A program made the translations under genes and the position numbers. A stretch of 64,000 bases of DNA from Pholis gunnellus (Eukaryota; Chordata; Actinopteri; Perciformes; Pholidae): positions 7,006,280-7,070,279 of the forward strand of contig OU342821.1 of the NCBI GenBank assembly GCA_910591455.2, given 5' to 3'. The notes under the pieces are model-generated. The model was not told where the DNA came from. It searched no databases and worked only from the letters and a program-made list of their open reading frames with translations. Below, in pieces: positions 34,801-47,400 of the stretch. Within the stretch, counting starts at the first letter, position 1, and each line of letters starts with the position of its first letter.

Positions 34801-36959
34801 CATGAATCGGGCAAGAGGCTCTTCGGTTGTTAGTGCTTCTCTGATGGTTTCTCCTTCTTATTTGTGGGATTTAAGCCGATTCTGATGTATAATTGAAATA
34901 ATGACATTTTACTATGACTGGTAAAAGGAATGTTGTAAATCACCTCGGGGGTGTTTCACTTCCTTTGTCCCTGTGGTGGATTCTGACGACGGCTTTGCGC
35001 TATCAGCAATGACAGGGTGGATATCGCACCTAGACGAGCACCTACAAAGAGAAACTAATGGCCCGACAAGCCGGTATTGTCTGTTTAACAAAAGGGACAA
35101 GGTCACCTGTCCCGTCCTGCTTCAAAGAGACTGACGAACTCCAAGGGAACAATAAAAAACAGCAGTAGAGACGGGTTTCAGCCCCCCTTTCCTAACCCAA
35201 AGTTTCACTCTGATTTAACGTCAGAAAGTTAGTTTTCTCATAAGCACAGAATTTGTGTGAAATTATCAATATCATTTAAAAAAAAGACATTTATTCACTG
35301 TAACAAATATACATATGTGAAGGATTTTGCCAGAGAATGAGAAGATAAGTTAAGAGTTAAATGAAAACGATAAACACAAATTTGAAAAGAAACAAAAATA
35401 CTTAATGAAGGACTTAATGTAAATATTTAAGATTTGATGCACTTTTCAGAAATAAGTTGTTTCAACACACAAAGAAAAAAAAGCAATCAAAAAACACTTT
35501 AAACTTAAAAATTCTAAAATAAAGAAGAAAATCTGGTTTTGAGATGAAAGCACTTACTTTAAGTTAAAGCTTGAATTAACACACAATTAAAATCAAGAAA
35601 ATGAGCTTCAAGCGTACGAATTTGTGCTGGAAAGTGAAATACTTTTGCCTCATTAGCAGATTTCTCTCACTTGTTTTTGGAATTACTTGCATTGGAAAAT
35701 GAGGAGTTTTTTTTGCACAGTAATCACCAGACCTCCAAACAAAAGTGCTGAAAAAAATCTGGTCTCCTATTACCCAGACCATATGACTCCTACAAACAGT
35801 GTGTGTTGTGTATCCATTTGTTTTATATTCGGTGTCTTAATATGCACCGTGTACATTAGACCCAGCTAATGGGAATTTATTGTAATTTCACGGGCAGTGA
35901 AAGTGTTCTTTTAATTATCCAGCAGCCAGCGTAATGAAAACAGTGAGTTGTGCAGAGTTTTGTGTGTGGCGGTGCAGACAGTAGCCGGTGGTGTCTGAAG
36001 TCGGCTCTGAAACACAGACCTGTCCAGCAGAGCACTTAGAGGCCACTGGACCGGGACTGCGCCTATTAAGATCATAAAATCCAGCTCATAAAGATGTTTT
36101 ATTTGTTTCCTGAGTGTGCCGGCTGCTTAGGTTTCCATCAGAAGTCTTTATGGCTCACTGCTCATATTTCTGTCTCTGGATGGAGGTTACTATTAAGTTT
36201 TAGTGGACTTTCGTAAGTAGCAAAAGCGTGGTCACCAAAAGTTCACTAATTGTTTTTTCTTTTCGTTAGTGGACTTTTTTTTGTTCTTTTTTTACGCCAA
36301 CTTTTGGAAATTTTGGCCATTTTTATGGCAGCTGTCGTAATATCTACATTACGGGGAAAACACATTCAAATGCAAGAAGAATTTGTTTAAATTTATAGAT
36401 AAATATTCAAATTAATGTTAAGAAAAATCAGTTGTATCAGATTTCCTTTGTCTGCCTCTACATAGATATTCTATATTTCTAGTCATGGCTTATACACGAT
36501 CTCTAAAAATGTTATTTGTATTCTAAGTGACTTTAAAATGTATTTTTTAAACGCAAATAATAGTTTATCCTATTTTATTTTAGCATAAACAATATAATGT
36601 ATGATTATACTTTTCTTTGGAATGAAAATACAACACAATTTTCATTACATTGTGATATGCTTTGTATCGGCATTTGCTTCAATTTGTAATATTGTAACTT
36701 TTCCAGTTTTTAATACGATGTTACAGTTACACTTACTTCAACCTATAATTAATTCATATTTTGTTTAAATGTACAGATTCTATTCATTTAACAGCATTTT
36801 ACCAGAAAGAAAACAGATTTCAAAATAAAAAAGAATTCTAGTAAATCTATACATTTTAAATTTGTCGTAACGTAGTTATTCTTATTTTTATATCAATGTC
36901 TAATGCAATTTAAATGTTGCGTAGTTGTAGCCATAGTTTAGGAAAATGAATTCTTAGTT
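34801..36959. other. AT-rich intronic DNA
   Basis: 35230-35730 contains TTGTTTC, TCAAGAAAA and ACTTGTTTTTGGAATTACTT words of a decayed AT-rich repeat type. 36260-36910 is strongly AT-rich with no ORF of note. No gene is supported. Confidence 0.5.
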
Positions 36960-37680
36960 GGGTTTGAACCTCGCTGTGATTCAGCCATTTTGTCGTTGGC
37001 TGTGGGTTCCGCGTCAGCTTCACTTATTTCGGCCCGTTTGATTATAGGCTGGAATATAAGGGAAGAATTGATCGAAGAAGAAGAAGAAGAAAAAATGGGC
37101 CTGAAGTGTGGACGTTGAAGTCCTGTGACTGCTCATCTGGGTCACGTGGTTCTTCCAGAAGTAGCGCTGGTGAGGTCTAGACACGCGATACACGGGGGGG
37201 TTAGAGAAACACGCCGGCTAAGACGTCACACACATTTACCATCCACCAAGCCACTCCTGTATGGAGGCAGGCCCGTTCTAAATTTTGCCCAGCAACCCAG
37301 CAGTGTAGTGGGATTTGTGGTGCAGCACCACCGCTTGACACACTTCTCGACTTTTCCAATCAGATATCGTATTATTTTCCGATTGTTCCAAAGTACGGCG
37401 AAGACGCATGCCGGGGTATGAAGTTTGTGTTGAGATGATTCAAACGGTTTCAATAATTAGTCCCGTCTTAAATTAAGAGGTTTTTTTACGAGCAACTGTG
37501 GCGGCTAAAGCTGAGAGGTCTTCTTATTTACTTCATTTTTATTCATTTTTGGTGATATTTGGCATTTGGAGAGAAAAATGCCCCTAAATTAGGTTAGAAA
37601 TTCTCCACACAACGGTAAAAATGGATAAATATGCAAATTTGTTGCAAACCCCCTTCCCTCCCAAAAAAAAAGAAGGAAAA
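36960..37680. other. Mixed unique-looking intronic DNA with small palindrome
   Basis: It holds a (GAA)5-type run near 37075-37092 and a hairpin word GTGGTGC-A-GCACCAC at 37317-37331. Two overlapping frames (98 codons +, 75 codons -) are open around 37125-37453, but no domain is recognisable in either, so neither is called as a gene. Confidence 0.4.
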
Positions 37681-37774
37681 CCGTGGGGCGTGTCCTCTCA
37701 GAAAGTCACCAATCAGGATTAACCCACAACCCCGCGGCAGCCAATGAGCCGTGGAGCAGCTGCGCTTTCATTGG
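37681..37774. promoter_or_regulatory. Triple CCAAT-box cluster (NF-Y-type) with GC box
   Basis: Two forward CCAAT pentamers (37709-37713 in CACCAATCAGG, 37741-37745 in CAGCCAATGAG) and one reverse ATTGG (37770-37774) are spaced 32 and 29 bp start to start. A GGGGCGTG GC/KLF-type box is just upstream (37685-37692). NF-Y sites 31-33 bp apart are a known promoter arrangement. A TATA-like ATATAAA lies at 37913-37919, about 140 bp downstream. Promoter or enhancer activity is an inference; no transcript or exon is evident. Confidence 0.45.
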
Positions 37775-38389
37775 CCCGTTGAGCACAGATAACCAAAACT
37801 GTGCCACATACACCAGGGTAGAAATAACCCAGAATTCCTGTTGCCTGGAGGGAGCAAAGCTCTTAATGCAGCATGTTGAACTCGTGCTGCAGCAGCATGC
37901 CTCTTTCTGGGGGATATAAACTGAAATGCCAACAACTATCTGAATTAATCACTATCTGTATGGTGCCTATTCATCGTGGCAAGGACACACACACACACAC
38001 TCTTGCAGAGACCGCTACAGTGAAAATGTTAGAAGGTTACTGGGAGCTGAGTTAGCTTTCTCTCGTTCGTGCTCCCCTGCTTGCTCATTATCTCTTGCAG
38101 TGCTTCTCATGTCTGTCTTTTTCCCTTTCCTCTCAGGGAAGCTCACACGTTTTTGTTCGCCAACAATTATCTGAAACTCATGACAATTAAAATCAACTTC
38201 TTCAACCTGTAAACTATACACTCCCTGATTTCGTTTGAGTGAATTCCCCCGTATCAATAGGTATTCTTGATCGTCCTCGAATTCAGTATAGCAGTACACT
38301 ATCCCAACTCTTAATTTTGTGCCAATACCGCGTCATAGTACTCACAAATCGACCAATTGTCTTTCACAAAACTTGTAAAAGCATCCAGA
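37775..38389. other. Intronic DNA, nothing firm
   Basis: A short CA tract lies near 37985-38001. Open frames of 78 codons (+) and 94 codons (-) have no recognised similarity. Confidence 0.45.
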
Positions 38390-38940
38390 ATTTGTAGACG
38401 TGGTGAAATGACCCCGGCATATAAAATAAATGTGTTACAGAGCCGTTAAAATGTTCTTGGCATAATCCAGAATGATGTCATAGTGCATGCAAATAACCCA
38501 CATTTGCTATAGTGTGAAATGGTGTTATGTGAGATAATCACAAAAAATTGTTGCAGTTTCAGAATCCCAACATTTATCGAAACAGCCTCGTTGGCCTCGT
38601 AAAATATTAATTCATTTAATTTCATTTAAAAAATATTTTATAGTACATGCTTAACCCGGAAAATTAGCTTGATTGTCCCAAAAATGTGTAATTTGTGACA
38701 AAATGTTTTTTACTGTGGCAAATGTGGGGATCCTGCGGAATCATGTGTCATGATCTCAAAATTTGTTATAGGGCTTCTCAAATTCTCCCAAAATATACAA
38801 TGCTGCACGCAGATTCTAAAATCGGATGTAGTGTCCCTGAAATTTGCTATGTGTGATAATCCCGCTATTTTTTACAGCGTCAGAATCCACGCCATTTTTG
38901 TGCGACACAAAATCCACTGAAATATATTTGTAATAGTACA
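38390..38940 (+). repeat. Worn minisatellite, ~26-30 bp unit
   Basis: Variants of a unit close to AATCCCAAAATTTGTTATAG plus a GTGTCAG-type tail recur throughout. Examples start near 38463, 38493, 38539, 38561, 38674, 38757, 38788, 38836, 38860 and 38885. Copies are highly diverged, so the array is old. There are no unique spacers, and CRISPR is not a consideration in this genome. Confidence 0.7.
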
Positions 38941-38982
38941 AATAATACAAATAATTATAATATCTCAATCCCTAATACATGT

Positions 38983-39006
38983 GTATATATATATATATAT
39001 ATATAT
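38983..39006. repeat. (AT)n microsatellite
   Basis: Twelve TA units directly after the decayed minisatellite. Confidence 0.9.
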
Positions 39007-39583
39007 TAAACATTTGTATAAAATACAAATTCTTGACTCCCACTTATTGGGTTAAACAAAAATGTATATATCAATTCCAATTTCTCTTTCTTCATAACAC
39101 ATTTTATAGCACCAGAAAATCCCATAATGTAGGAGAGCGCCCTCAAAATGACTCAAGCTAGCACGCGTAAGCACAATCAAGACGCATAGCTTTCATATTT
39201 CATCAATGACAAACAATTAACTGGGAAACCCAGAAACGGGTCCGCATTTTCTGCACATTCGCTGCCCCCCCTCGGTACCCTGAGCTGCCTCTTGATTTAG
39301 CTCTGCTAACCCCGGTGTCCAGATGTTTTTCATCCCGCTGCTGACTCCTGCTGCTCCGCTATCAGATATGAGAAGGGCGATTAAAGCTTCTCAGACTTCA
39401 CAGCTTTGTTCTTCTCCCTCCAAAAATCCCCGTCAGCTGACTCCTTCACTCTCTCCAGGTTTGAGTTGAAGTCAACTCCTCCATGTGTGGACAAGCAATG
39501 GCCATGCGGCCTCTTGACAACACTTAATGTTTCCAGTCTGTCTCAGAATGTGGGCCTGTTTTGAGAGTGAGGACCATTTCTTT
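39007..39583. other. Intronic DNA, nothing recognised
   Basis: No motif, exon or repeat beyond background is seen. Confidence 0.5.
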
Positions 39584-39625
39584 TTCTTCTTCTTCTTCTT
39601 CTTCTTCTTCTTCTTCTTCTTCTTC
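39584..39625 (+). repeat. (TTC)14 microsatellite
   Basis: 14 TTC (GAA on the other strand) triplets in perfect array. Intronic GAA/TTC repeats can form triplexes. The poly-arginine frame read on the minus strand through it is artefactual. Confidence 0.95.
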
Positions 39626-40578
39626 TGAGAAAATGGTTTTGGTTGTGACCCCGTTCATGAAAAAGGTTCATAGTCTGCACAGATGAATGTCGGGGCATTG
39701 GTGATTTTAATTCGGCGGTGTGTAATCTGCTGTGGAAAATGAGTCTGCAGACTTCGGGGAGACGACGTGATCGCACTCACACACGCACACACATACTTTT
39801 ACACACACTAACTCACAGGCCATGCATGCATGCACACATTGGCAAGCGCACACAGATGCAGACGCACACTTGTGAGCAAGGGTGTCAAATGTTTATCCTG
39901 TAAGTCAGCTGTTTGATCATAATTTGTGATTAATCAGCCATGAGAGCTTTTGAATTAAGAGCAGCTTTTCATGTCGGAGTAACTCCAGCCTAATCCGTCT
40001 GGCCTTTCCCAAATGCTTTATAGTTTAGCAGAGCAGATGACACGGAGCGGGGCGGCTCGGTGCTGGTGCTGGTTATGGAGTGTCTTAGAACTGGAAAGTC
40101 GCCGGATTTAGTCCCAGCCGTGTCTGGAGCGCGATAAATTCCATCGATTTAAAGGTGCAACGAGGAGGATATGTTATTACTCAGAAGCATCTGCTGCACA
40201 CAATCCGAGTAGGTGAGGATTCTGCACTCTCTTTTGTCTCCAATGAACGTCTCAGGTATGCAGGTTCAAAGATTTGCAGCAGGGAAAAACAGAACAAAAG
40301 GAACCAAAACCCCTAAAGGAAGTGATTCCATAAAGAGGTTAAAGTCTGTAAGAGAGTGGAGAATGTATAATAGTAGAGTTACTCCAAAAACCTACCGAGG
40401 CGTATTTCCTGTTTACTTTAAAACCATCATCAAGGGCAACAACAGCTAATATCTGATCAATTAAGCTGATAATGTCCCAGGACTAAACTGTTCTTAGGAC
40501 AGAACATCTATATTACTATCTTGCTGCTGCAAACGTGATGGTTCTGGTTTCCTCCATATATACAGGAGCAGTCAATAC
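39626..40578. other. Intronic DNA, nothing recognised
   Basis: CA-rich simple words lie at 39776-39850. Nothing else is recognisable. Confidence 0.5.
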
Positions 40579-40640
40579 GCTAACATGTTGCTAACACGTT
40601 GCTAACACGCTGCTAACATGTTGCTAACAGGGCTAACAGT
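40579..40640 (+). repeat. 11-bp minisatellite, ~5.5 units
   Basis: Units are GCTAACATGTT, GCTAACACGTT, GCTAACACGCT, GCTAACATGTT, then GCTAACAG and a last GCTAACAG. The array is young enough for units to differ by only one or two bases. Confidence 0.95.
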
Positions 40641-41974
40641 TTGTCCCGCTGGTTAAAGTAATCAGGCCAGTTTCCAGTCTGAAATAAGTGCCACAACTGC
40701 TTTATTTGCCGGAGTCCGGGTATCTCTCGGGTAAAAGACTTCGTTTTTTGCCTTTTAGTTTTAAAGAATACTGGAATTTATTAATTAGATTTTACTACAT
40801 GAAGCATTTTTGGAATCGCTGCAAGAGGACGTTTTTCATTGTGAACGGGGCTTTATTAAAGCAAAAGACGTCAAATTTGTGTGCGTATAAGATCGGAGGT
40901 GAAAATCTGTTAAATCTGTTAAAGATCTGTGGATATATTTTTTGCAGGCTTAGACTCGCTTAGACAGATATTTTCTTCTAGCGACACGTCGGACAAACGC
41001 TTCTAGCTTTTGCATCTTTGATGGTGTTTGTGCTGTATTGCTGCCGTACGTTGCAGGTTCAACAACACCTTCACGTACATACCCGCACGTCTGCCCGGTA
41101 GCCTTAATTGTGCATGTTTCCCTCCGTATGCCTGAAAGAAACAATTCCGTACTAATCTCAAGGGTATCACTGCCATTAAAATGCTTGAAACTCACCCAGC
41201 ATGGCATGCCCTGGGCACGCTGTTCCCTCCCCGCAAATGTTTCTCCTACTGCCCTTTTGTTCCGCTCCAGAATGGAGTTGACGCGTGTGAAACCGAACGT
41301 GATACCAGGGGCCCGAGAGTTCATTATCCGCCGCCGTTCTCACGGGGCGAGTGAAAAATCACTCCTTTGTGCCTGGGAAGAAAGAGCCTTCCTCTGACCT
41401 CATGGTTGCGCAGTGTAATGTCAAAAGGCCCCGAGGTTTGTGCGGTGTAGCCACACCCACTCTGTTGTGGAGCCGTCGTGGAATCCGACCAGGGTCCCCC
41501 GTCCCGGAGAGAGAGCTAAGGGAAAAAAAAGAAAAACAGCCTCTTGTAAACAAATGTTTGGATCTCACATTCTATACCGCACTAATTGGACTTTGGCTGC
41601 TCAGAGGATCGTTTTTTTTTTTTATTCCTCTCCTGAATCTAAATAGTGCATTTTCTGCATTCTCTGTCTACTGTCCACTTAAGACCACACTCAATCTCCA
41701 ATTAGGCTCTCTCTTTTAACGGAGATTTCTTTCATGCAGCGCTGTGCAGAATCAGACTGGAGTCGGAATATATCATAGTTTCCTCGGCGGCGGCTCAGTT
41801 AGGAGCTCTCCTCTGCTTGTCACGACTCTCAAAAGAGTTGACCGACTTCAAACGCGTTTCAAAGCGTCTGAATGTCCTTACATTAAGTGCAGATCATGCA
41901 CTGGTGATGGATCTGAGTAGGCGTTCTCAAAGCTGACATAATGAGGTGTTAAGTGATGCTGTGTGTGGTATGTT

Positions 41975-42010
<36 letters not shown>

Positions 42011-42099
42011 CACATCTTATTTTGCATGAAATTCAACCCTACACACACTTAGATTGAAAATTGTATCAAGTGATGCTTGTCTGTTGTTAAGAAATGGAC
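40641..42099. other. Intronic DNA with AT microsatellite, no gene
   Basis: An (AT)n tract lies at 41981-42009. Overlapping open frames of 119-124 codons on both strands around 40950-41720 have no recognised similarity. A T-run at 41611-41622 crosses one of them. Confidence 0.45.
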
Positions 42100-42370
42100 A
42101 TCTTTCATTTGCTACAAGTAAAAGACTGGTTTCATGTACAAATCAGCTGAATTTTGCGACATACACCTATGATTTTCCTTTTTTCTAGTGCAGCGATCTA
42201 CCTCTATCTGTCTTGTTTTTAGATATTGATGTTCGAGAAACTTCTTTCAAGAAAACAAGACTTTTAGGGCTTAAATTAACTTGACAAGATGAAGATTCTT
42301 TTTTTATTTTTGCAGTTGCTGCACAATCCTTTGGTACATTCTGTCCCGCAGCCTTATTCTGTCTCGTGAC
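42100..42370. repeat. Possible decayed AT-rich dispersed repeat
   Basis: Words such as CTTGTTTTTAGATATTGATG, TCTTTCAAGAAAACAAGACT, AACTTGACAAGATGAAG and TTTTTGCAGTTGC resemble a repeat family common in fish (ACTTGTTTTAAG / TTTTTGCAGTG words). Related words occur near 33670-33830, 35230-35730 and 30150-30900. Assignment is from recall only. Confidence 0.35.
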
Positions 42371-44340
42371 ACTCATTTCTAGAACATTTCCGTACTTATT
42401 TTACCAACAAAACTCTAATAATAAACCAATATGGCTTGCAAAAGAGTGATTTGTTTCGCGGCAGCTGCTAAAAGCTTTGGTTCATCCCCCCACTGCTGAC
42501 AAATCCAGACTCAACTTAAACCACAGGCACTGTTGGAGTTTTCATAGCAAATCCCGGTAACTGCGTGATATATGATATAGCCTGCTTTAATCACTCATAA
42601 TTATGACACGGCTCGACCAAGCCGGCGCTCTCGTGAGGTTGATTTTGGATGCAGCTCTGATGTTCCATCCAGCTCCTCCGTCTTTCCGTCGTCTCCCACA
42701 TCCCCAGATAGCGCCGCCTTGTTAGCCAGGAATGTGGAAACGGCACATTTCTGCTAAACTAAACCTTCATGGGAAAACGTTGCTTCTTCTGTGGACGAAG
42801 AACTGTTAATGGATTAAGTGGCTGCTGTTCCCCACCCGGGGGCCAAGCCTCCATGGTATCCTGCTTTATTCAAGCTAGGTGCCCCCCCCCCCCCCTCCTC
42901 TCCATCTGCGTGCAGGCTAATAGGCATGGCTAGCGTAGCTCAGCTTTAGACCCTGGTCCTCCGCCATGAACTTGGCTTTCCTGCCCCTCTTCACCCCATT
43001 CATGTCAGCAGGTCCTGGCAGTCTTGTTGGGCTTTTTTGAGTGTGTTCACTTTGGACGGCGATGAAAGGAGTCGGGGGAACACGGGATCTTAAATCACTT
43101 AATGAGGGGAGACAGGCAACGCTTTTGTCCAGCTTGTTCTGGAGCTGTGTCCAGCCAAAGGCCTCTAACGGGCTCTGACACCTCGCTCTGCTGCAGGCCC
43201 GAGAGTGTGTGTGTGTGAATGTGTTGGTGCTCCGCCAGCATCGCTCTAGCCTGCCTGGCTTCGGCGTTCGGACAATTTTTGCCCTATACGTCTCATCATT
43301 TCATTCGCATTTCCTCACCAGCTCGGCGTGTTTATTTGGTCTCGGCATATTCCGTGTCTTTGGGCAGCGGGAAGAATATTTATGTTTGTGTGTGTGTGTG
43401 TGTGTGTGTTTGTGTGTGTGGTTAGGGTTAAGTGGGAGGCAGAAAGAAGCCGCGTGATGTGTTAGGCAGCAGTGTGGAGGACAGGGTCGCTCCCTGCGGG
43501 TGTTTGGCCTCGGCCTACAGTTAGCGTGTGCTGACTGAGTCGGCGCGTGAAGGGAAAACCCAGAGAAGGAAATAAATAAACAAGTGGCGGCTGACTTTGA
43601 CATGTTTGTGTTTGGCCATTAACTCGGCCTTGAAGATTCTCACACGCACTCCTGCTGATCCAATAAACTACTCAGACGTATGTGTTTAATAATGGGTGTA
43701 TACCATCATTAAACTTTCCTAATGAGCCCCAAAAGTACCTGAGCCTGTTCTTTGGTTTATTCTCTTTCCACTCTTCCTCTTTGTGACCGCTGCACTCTCA
43801 CCATGTTGGCAGAATGTGACAACGGCGAAATAACGTCACAATGCTATGAGCTGGGAGCCTTCACACAATACTCTAAGATGGTGTGCTGCACTTGCGTATA
43901 GTGTTATTGTATTGGATGTATCTATTTATTTTGGCCACCAGTTTGTTGACATCGTTTTTCGGCAAGTGGAAAGTACCACAACTCAACAACAAGATTTCTT
44001 TTTTTTTTTTAAACCACTGAGCTGCTATTTAGAGTTTGTACGGTAATAGGATTGTGAGCTTCCTTTTGTTTAGTTTTTAGCCTCATGAGGGTTACCTCTA
44101 ACAGGTTTGGTTAAAAAACATATTCCCCATAATAGAGCCTCTGTCAATACCAGCTGAGCTCCAACTGTATGAGAGACTGTCTGGATCAGAGTGTAGTAGC
44201 ACTACTTGCATGATAAAGATCATGAGGGCCCGGGCAGCCAGGGGTCAGCTTTGTAGTCGAGGCCTACACCCTGTGACATCACAATCCAGGAAATCCCTCC
44301 TCCCCCCTCTGCTTCCGCCATCTTCACATCAGCCGCTGGC
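42371..44340. other. Intronic DNA with small simple repeats, no gene
   Basis: It contains a 14-C run (42882-42895) and a TG tract (43387-43420). The cysteine/valine-rich frames through the latter are spurious. Confidence 0.5.
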
Positions 44341-44350
44341 TCTCTCTCTC

Positions 44351-44414
<64 letters not shown>
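44341..44414 (+). repeat. (TC)37 microsatellite
   Basis: 74 bp of alternating TC with a single disruption at 44361. The flanks are also pyrimidine-rich. Triplex-prone. The Ser/Leu and Arg/Glu repeat frames here are artefacts. Confidence 0.97.
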
Positions 44415-44417
<3 letters not shown>

Positions 44418-47400
44418 TCCCCGACACCCACTGCCCCACACTCCGCCAGGCTGGAGATGAGCTGCTCGCCCTCTCTGCCGTCTGCTCCACTGCTAGTTAA
44501 ATCTGTTCACCCCACTCAGTCCATTTTCACCCGTGCACTGCTCTTAACACTCTTCACCCCCATTTTCGTCTGACATTTCAAGGTGCGCATCAGCGCCGGG
44601 CTGGCTGTTTGGATTTGACACTGGCTCGCTCTCTCGCGCGCGCGCTCATTGTCTCTCGCCGTCTACCACCATCTCCCTCTTTCTCCCTCTTTCGCACACG
44701 TTTCGCACATGCTCGCGCACACACCGACTATCTGGCAGACTAGCGTTGAATCACAGGACACCTCTTTACTGTGTCTCCTCAGTCCCCGATGTGTAAATGA
44801 GTTTCGTGAACTCCCTTTTTATTAGAACCGGTGCTTTTTCGGAGGCCAGTGCGGGCACATAACTGGCATCAACTTGGTTGAAACATTAACATATCAGCTG
44901 TAAACAGTTGTCGCTTGCAGAGCTGCTGTGCAAGCATGTAGTTGTGTGTGTGTGTGTGTGTGTTGCTGGCTGAAAAGCCAAGATTTATATGGCGTTCTCA
45001 ATTTAGCTTCACTGCAGCCGCTCCTTGGCTGTTAGACCTCACTGTTCCTTTCAGCTGGCTCAAGTCCGATTCTTTTCACAGGCCTCCAAAACAAGAAGAA
45101 TGCTATGAAGTTCCCATGGTAAATCACATCCACATTTACATTTTAGGCCTCATCCAGAGAGCAACGAGTACTATGGGAGAGGCTGTGCTCAGACCCACTT
45201 AATGGCACTGCATTAAAAAAAAAAACATAATGGCTGGCACTGGTGTAAAAACACACCAGAAATTACCGTTTGAAGGTATATATCAAACACTGACATATTT
45301 CACAGCAACAATTTTGAGCCAAGATTTTATGACTGTGGAAAGAAACAGTCGTTTTCTCAGCTCTCTGTGTTTATGAGATAAAGAATAGAGCTAGCTTATG
45401 ATTCAAGAGAGCTTCATTTTCATTGTCTCCGATGATAGATTCAAACTATTACGGTTAGTCAGTTAAGAAATAAGACAACACCAAATAGAAGAAAAATTAA
45501 ATAACAGTAATTATTAAAGTAGTAAGATAAGAGCCATACAATGCTATACAGGCTATACATTACAAGGTATGTGCACCAGCGCTATTACATTTGATTGTTC
45601 GACACAGTGAGTGCAGATGACCCAAAGTTCAGCCAGGCTCAACTATTTTGCAGACGATGACACCGTGTTCTTTGCTGTGGCAGCGCCCTGCTGCACTCTC
45701 ACAGCTTTAAATCCCCAGATTGCTAGAAGTGATCCCTCGGCCCCAACGCTGGCCTTTTGAACAACGCCCACAAAGAGTCCACAGACTAGACAAACATTTG
45801 ATCATTTGAAATGGTGAGATAGGTTTTACCCTATGAATTATAGATGTTAAAATGTAAGGTATTGATGTGGGGCAAATCGAAGATGTCTAGACACCGAGCT
45901 TAAAGTCAGCCTACTCTCATTTGAAAACTTCATTTAGATATCCAGTTGACATATAACTGTAGTTTAAGAGCATATCGGTGACTACATTTCACTATAAAGG
46001 AGATTTAATGAATTGTATCATTATCAAAAATGTGACGTTTTTCTATCTTTCTAAACCTCCCATTCCCACCATACACATCAAAATACCAGTAAACCAAACC
46101 TAAGAATGGTTTATTTCACGTAACTAACTTTCAAAACAGAATACTTTTGATTAGAGCTTAAAAACAAATACATTTTGGAATTAATAGGACATTTGTTTAA
46201 TTTGCAAAATTGTCATTGTTTTAGATTTTTTATTTTTGTGTATCCAAACTTCAGGCCCTTCTATACCTTTATTTTAGATCTCACTTCAACAGCTGGACCA
46301 TTGAGAATCATAGTGGCAAGGGTTATCTTTAATAGGGACACAGGCTTGGAGATACAACCATTATTAATAATCCTGCAGCTAGTGTCATCATAAAGTACTT
46401 ATATAGTATTCATCATTCAGGCATTTGCCAAAAAAAAAAAAAAATCTACTTTTACAAATTCATGCTTTTGCACTTTTATTTGCAATAAAACACACGACAA
46501 AAATCCTTATTGATCTCAATGGATAATTCTTGTCAACACTCTTTCATTTGTGAGTTATTTATTCAGTGAGCATGTGTTCAATAACAAATTGAAGTAATAG
46601 ATAATGAAACACTCCTGTGATGTGGATCTCTGGTGCAAGTGGAGGCAATGAGGATACTGAGCCCAGTTTTTTGAACCACTGGTCTTTGCAGGATGTTTAC
46701 TGCATTAAATGACACTTTATGTCAAAAAGAAAGCACATACCGAACCAAACCACAGTCCAAGCGGTGGCTGAGGAACAAATCCCATTGCCAAACGGCACAC
46801 TGCCAGTCCTGCTACATCTGTGCCTCCTCAACTACATTCCTCTCCCCGAAAATATGTATGTTTTCAATCAGAGGTTCTTGAGCTCAAAGACAATAAGATC
46901 ACGATTGTATCAGTTTTCTCTCCAATCAATTCAAGCTGAGATTTTCTCAGGCTCTTAAATTCAGCTTTCTCAAGTTATACGACTACTGTGTGTGAGGAAC
47001 ACCTTTTGTTTTGCAGTTTTTGGCTCAGATACTGCACTATATGACACTTTCATTTGTGAAAAGGAAAAAAAAAAAATCACAAGAAAATAGCCGTTTCGTG
47101 CTGCCAGCCCACATCAAAATGTGCAGGAGTGCCCGTCAATGCGCTCAGATAAATATGGATTCACGCTTATGTGACCAGACTACAAACAGACATTGTGTGC
47201 TTTGCATGGTGTTTGAATGGGCCACTCGATAGGCCGTTGGCCCATGAGAAACCTCCGACATGAAAGCCGTCGTCTGCGCACCAAGGAAATTCTGCTGACA
47301 CCTAATCACAAAAAGAGAGGGGTGAAAAAAAATCAGCCGGAGCCCACGGCGATCTCCGCGGGTTATCTTGAGGGAGCGTAACCTTTGTGACATTGATAGG

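Noticed and set aside
37317..37331. 15-bp palindrome GTGGTGC-A-GCACCAC as an operator
   Set aside because: A single short palindrome in 64 kb is expected by chance, and nothing nearby supports a binding site.
37125..37453. Overlapping frames on both strands that looked more protein-like than average
   Set aside because: No domain or motif could be named, and both strands are open over the same interval, which is typical of chance frames.
38390..38940. Regularly recurring short repeats that might suggest a CRISPR-like array
   Set aside because: Repeats are diverged head-to-tail units without unique spacers, in a vertebrate intron. This is a minisatellite.
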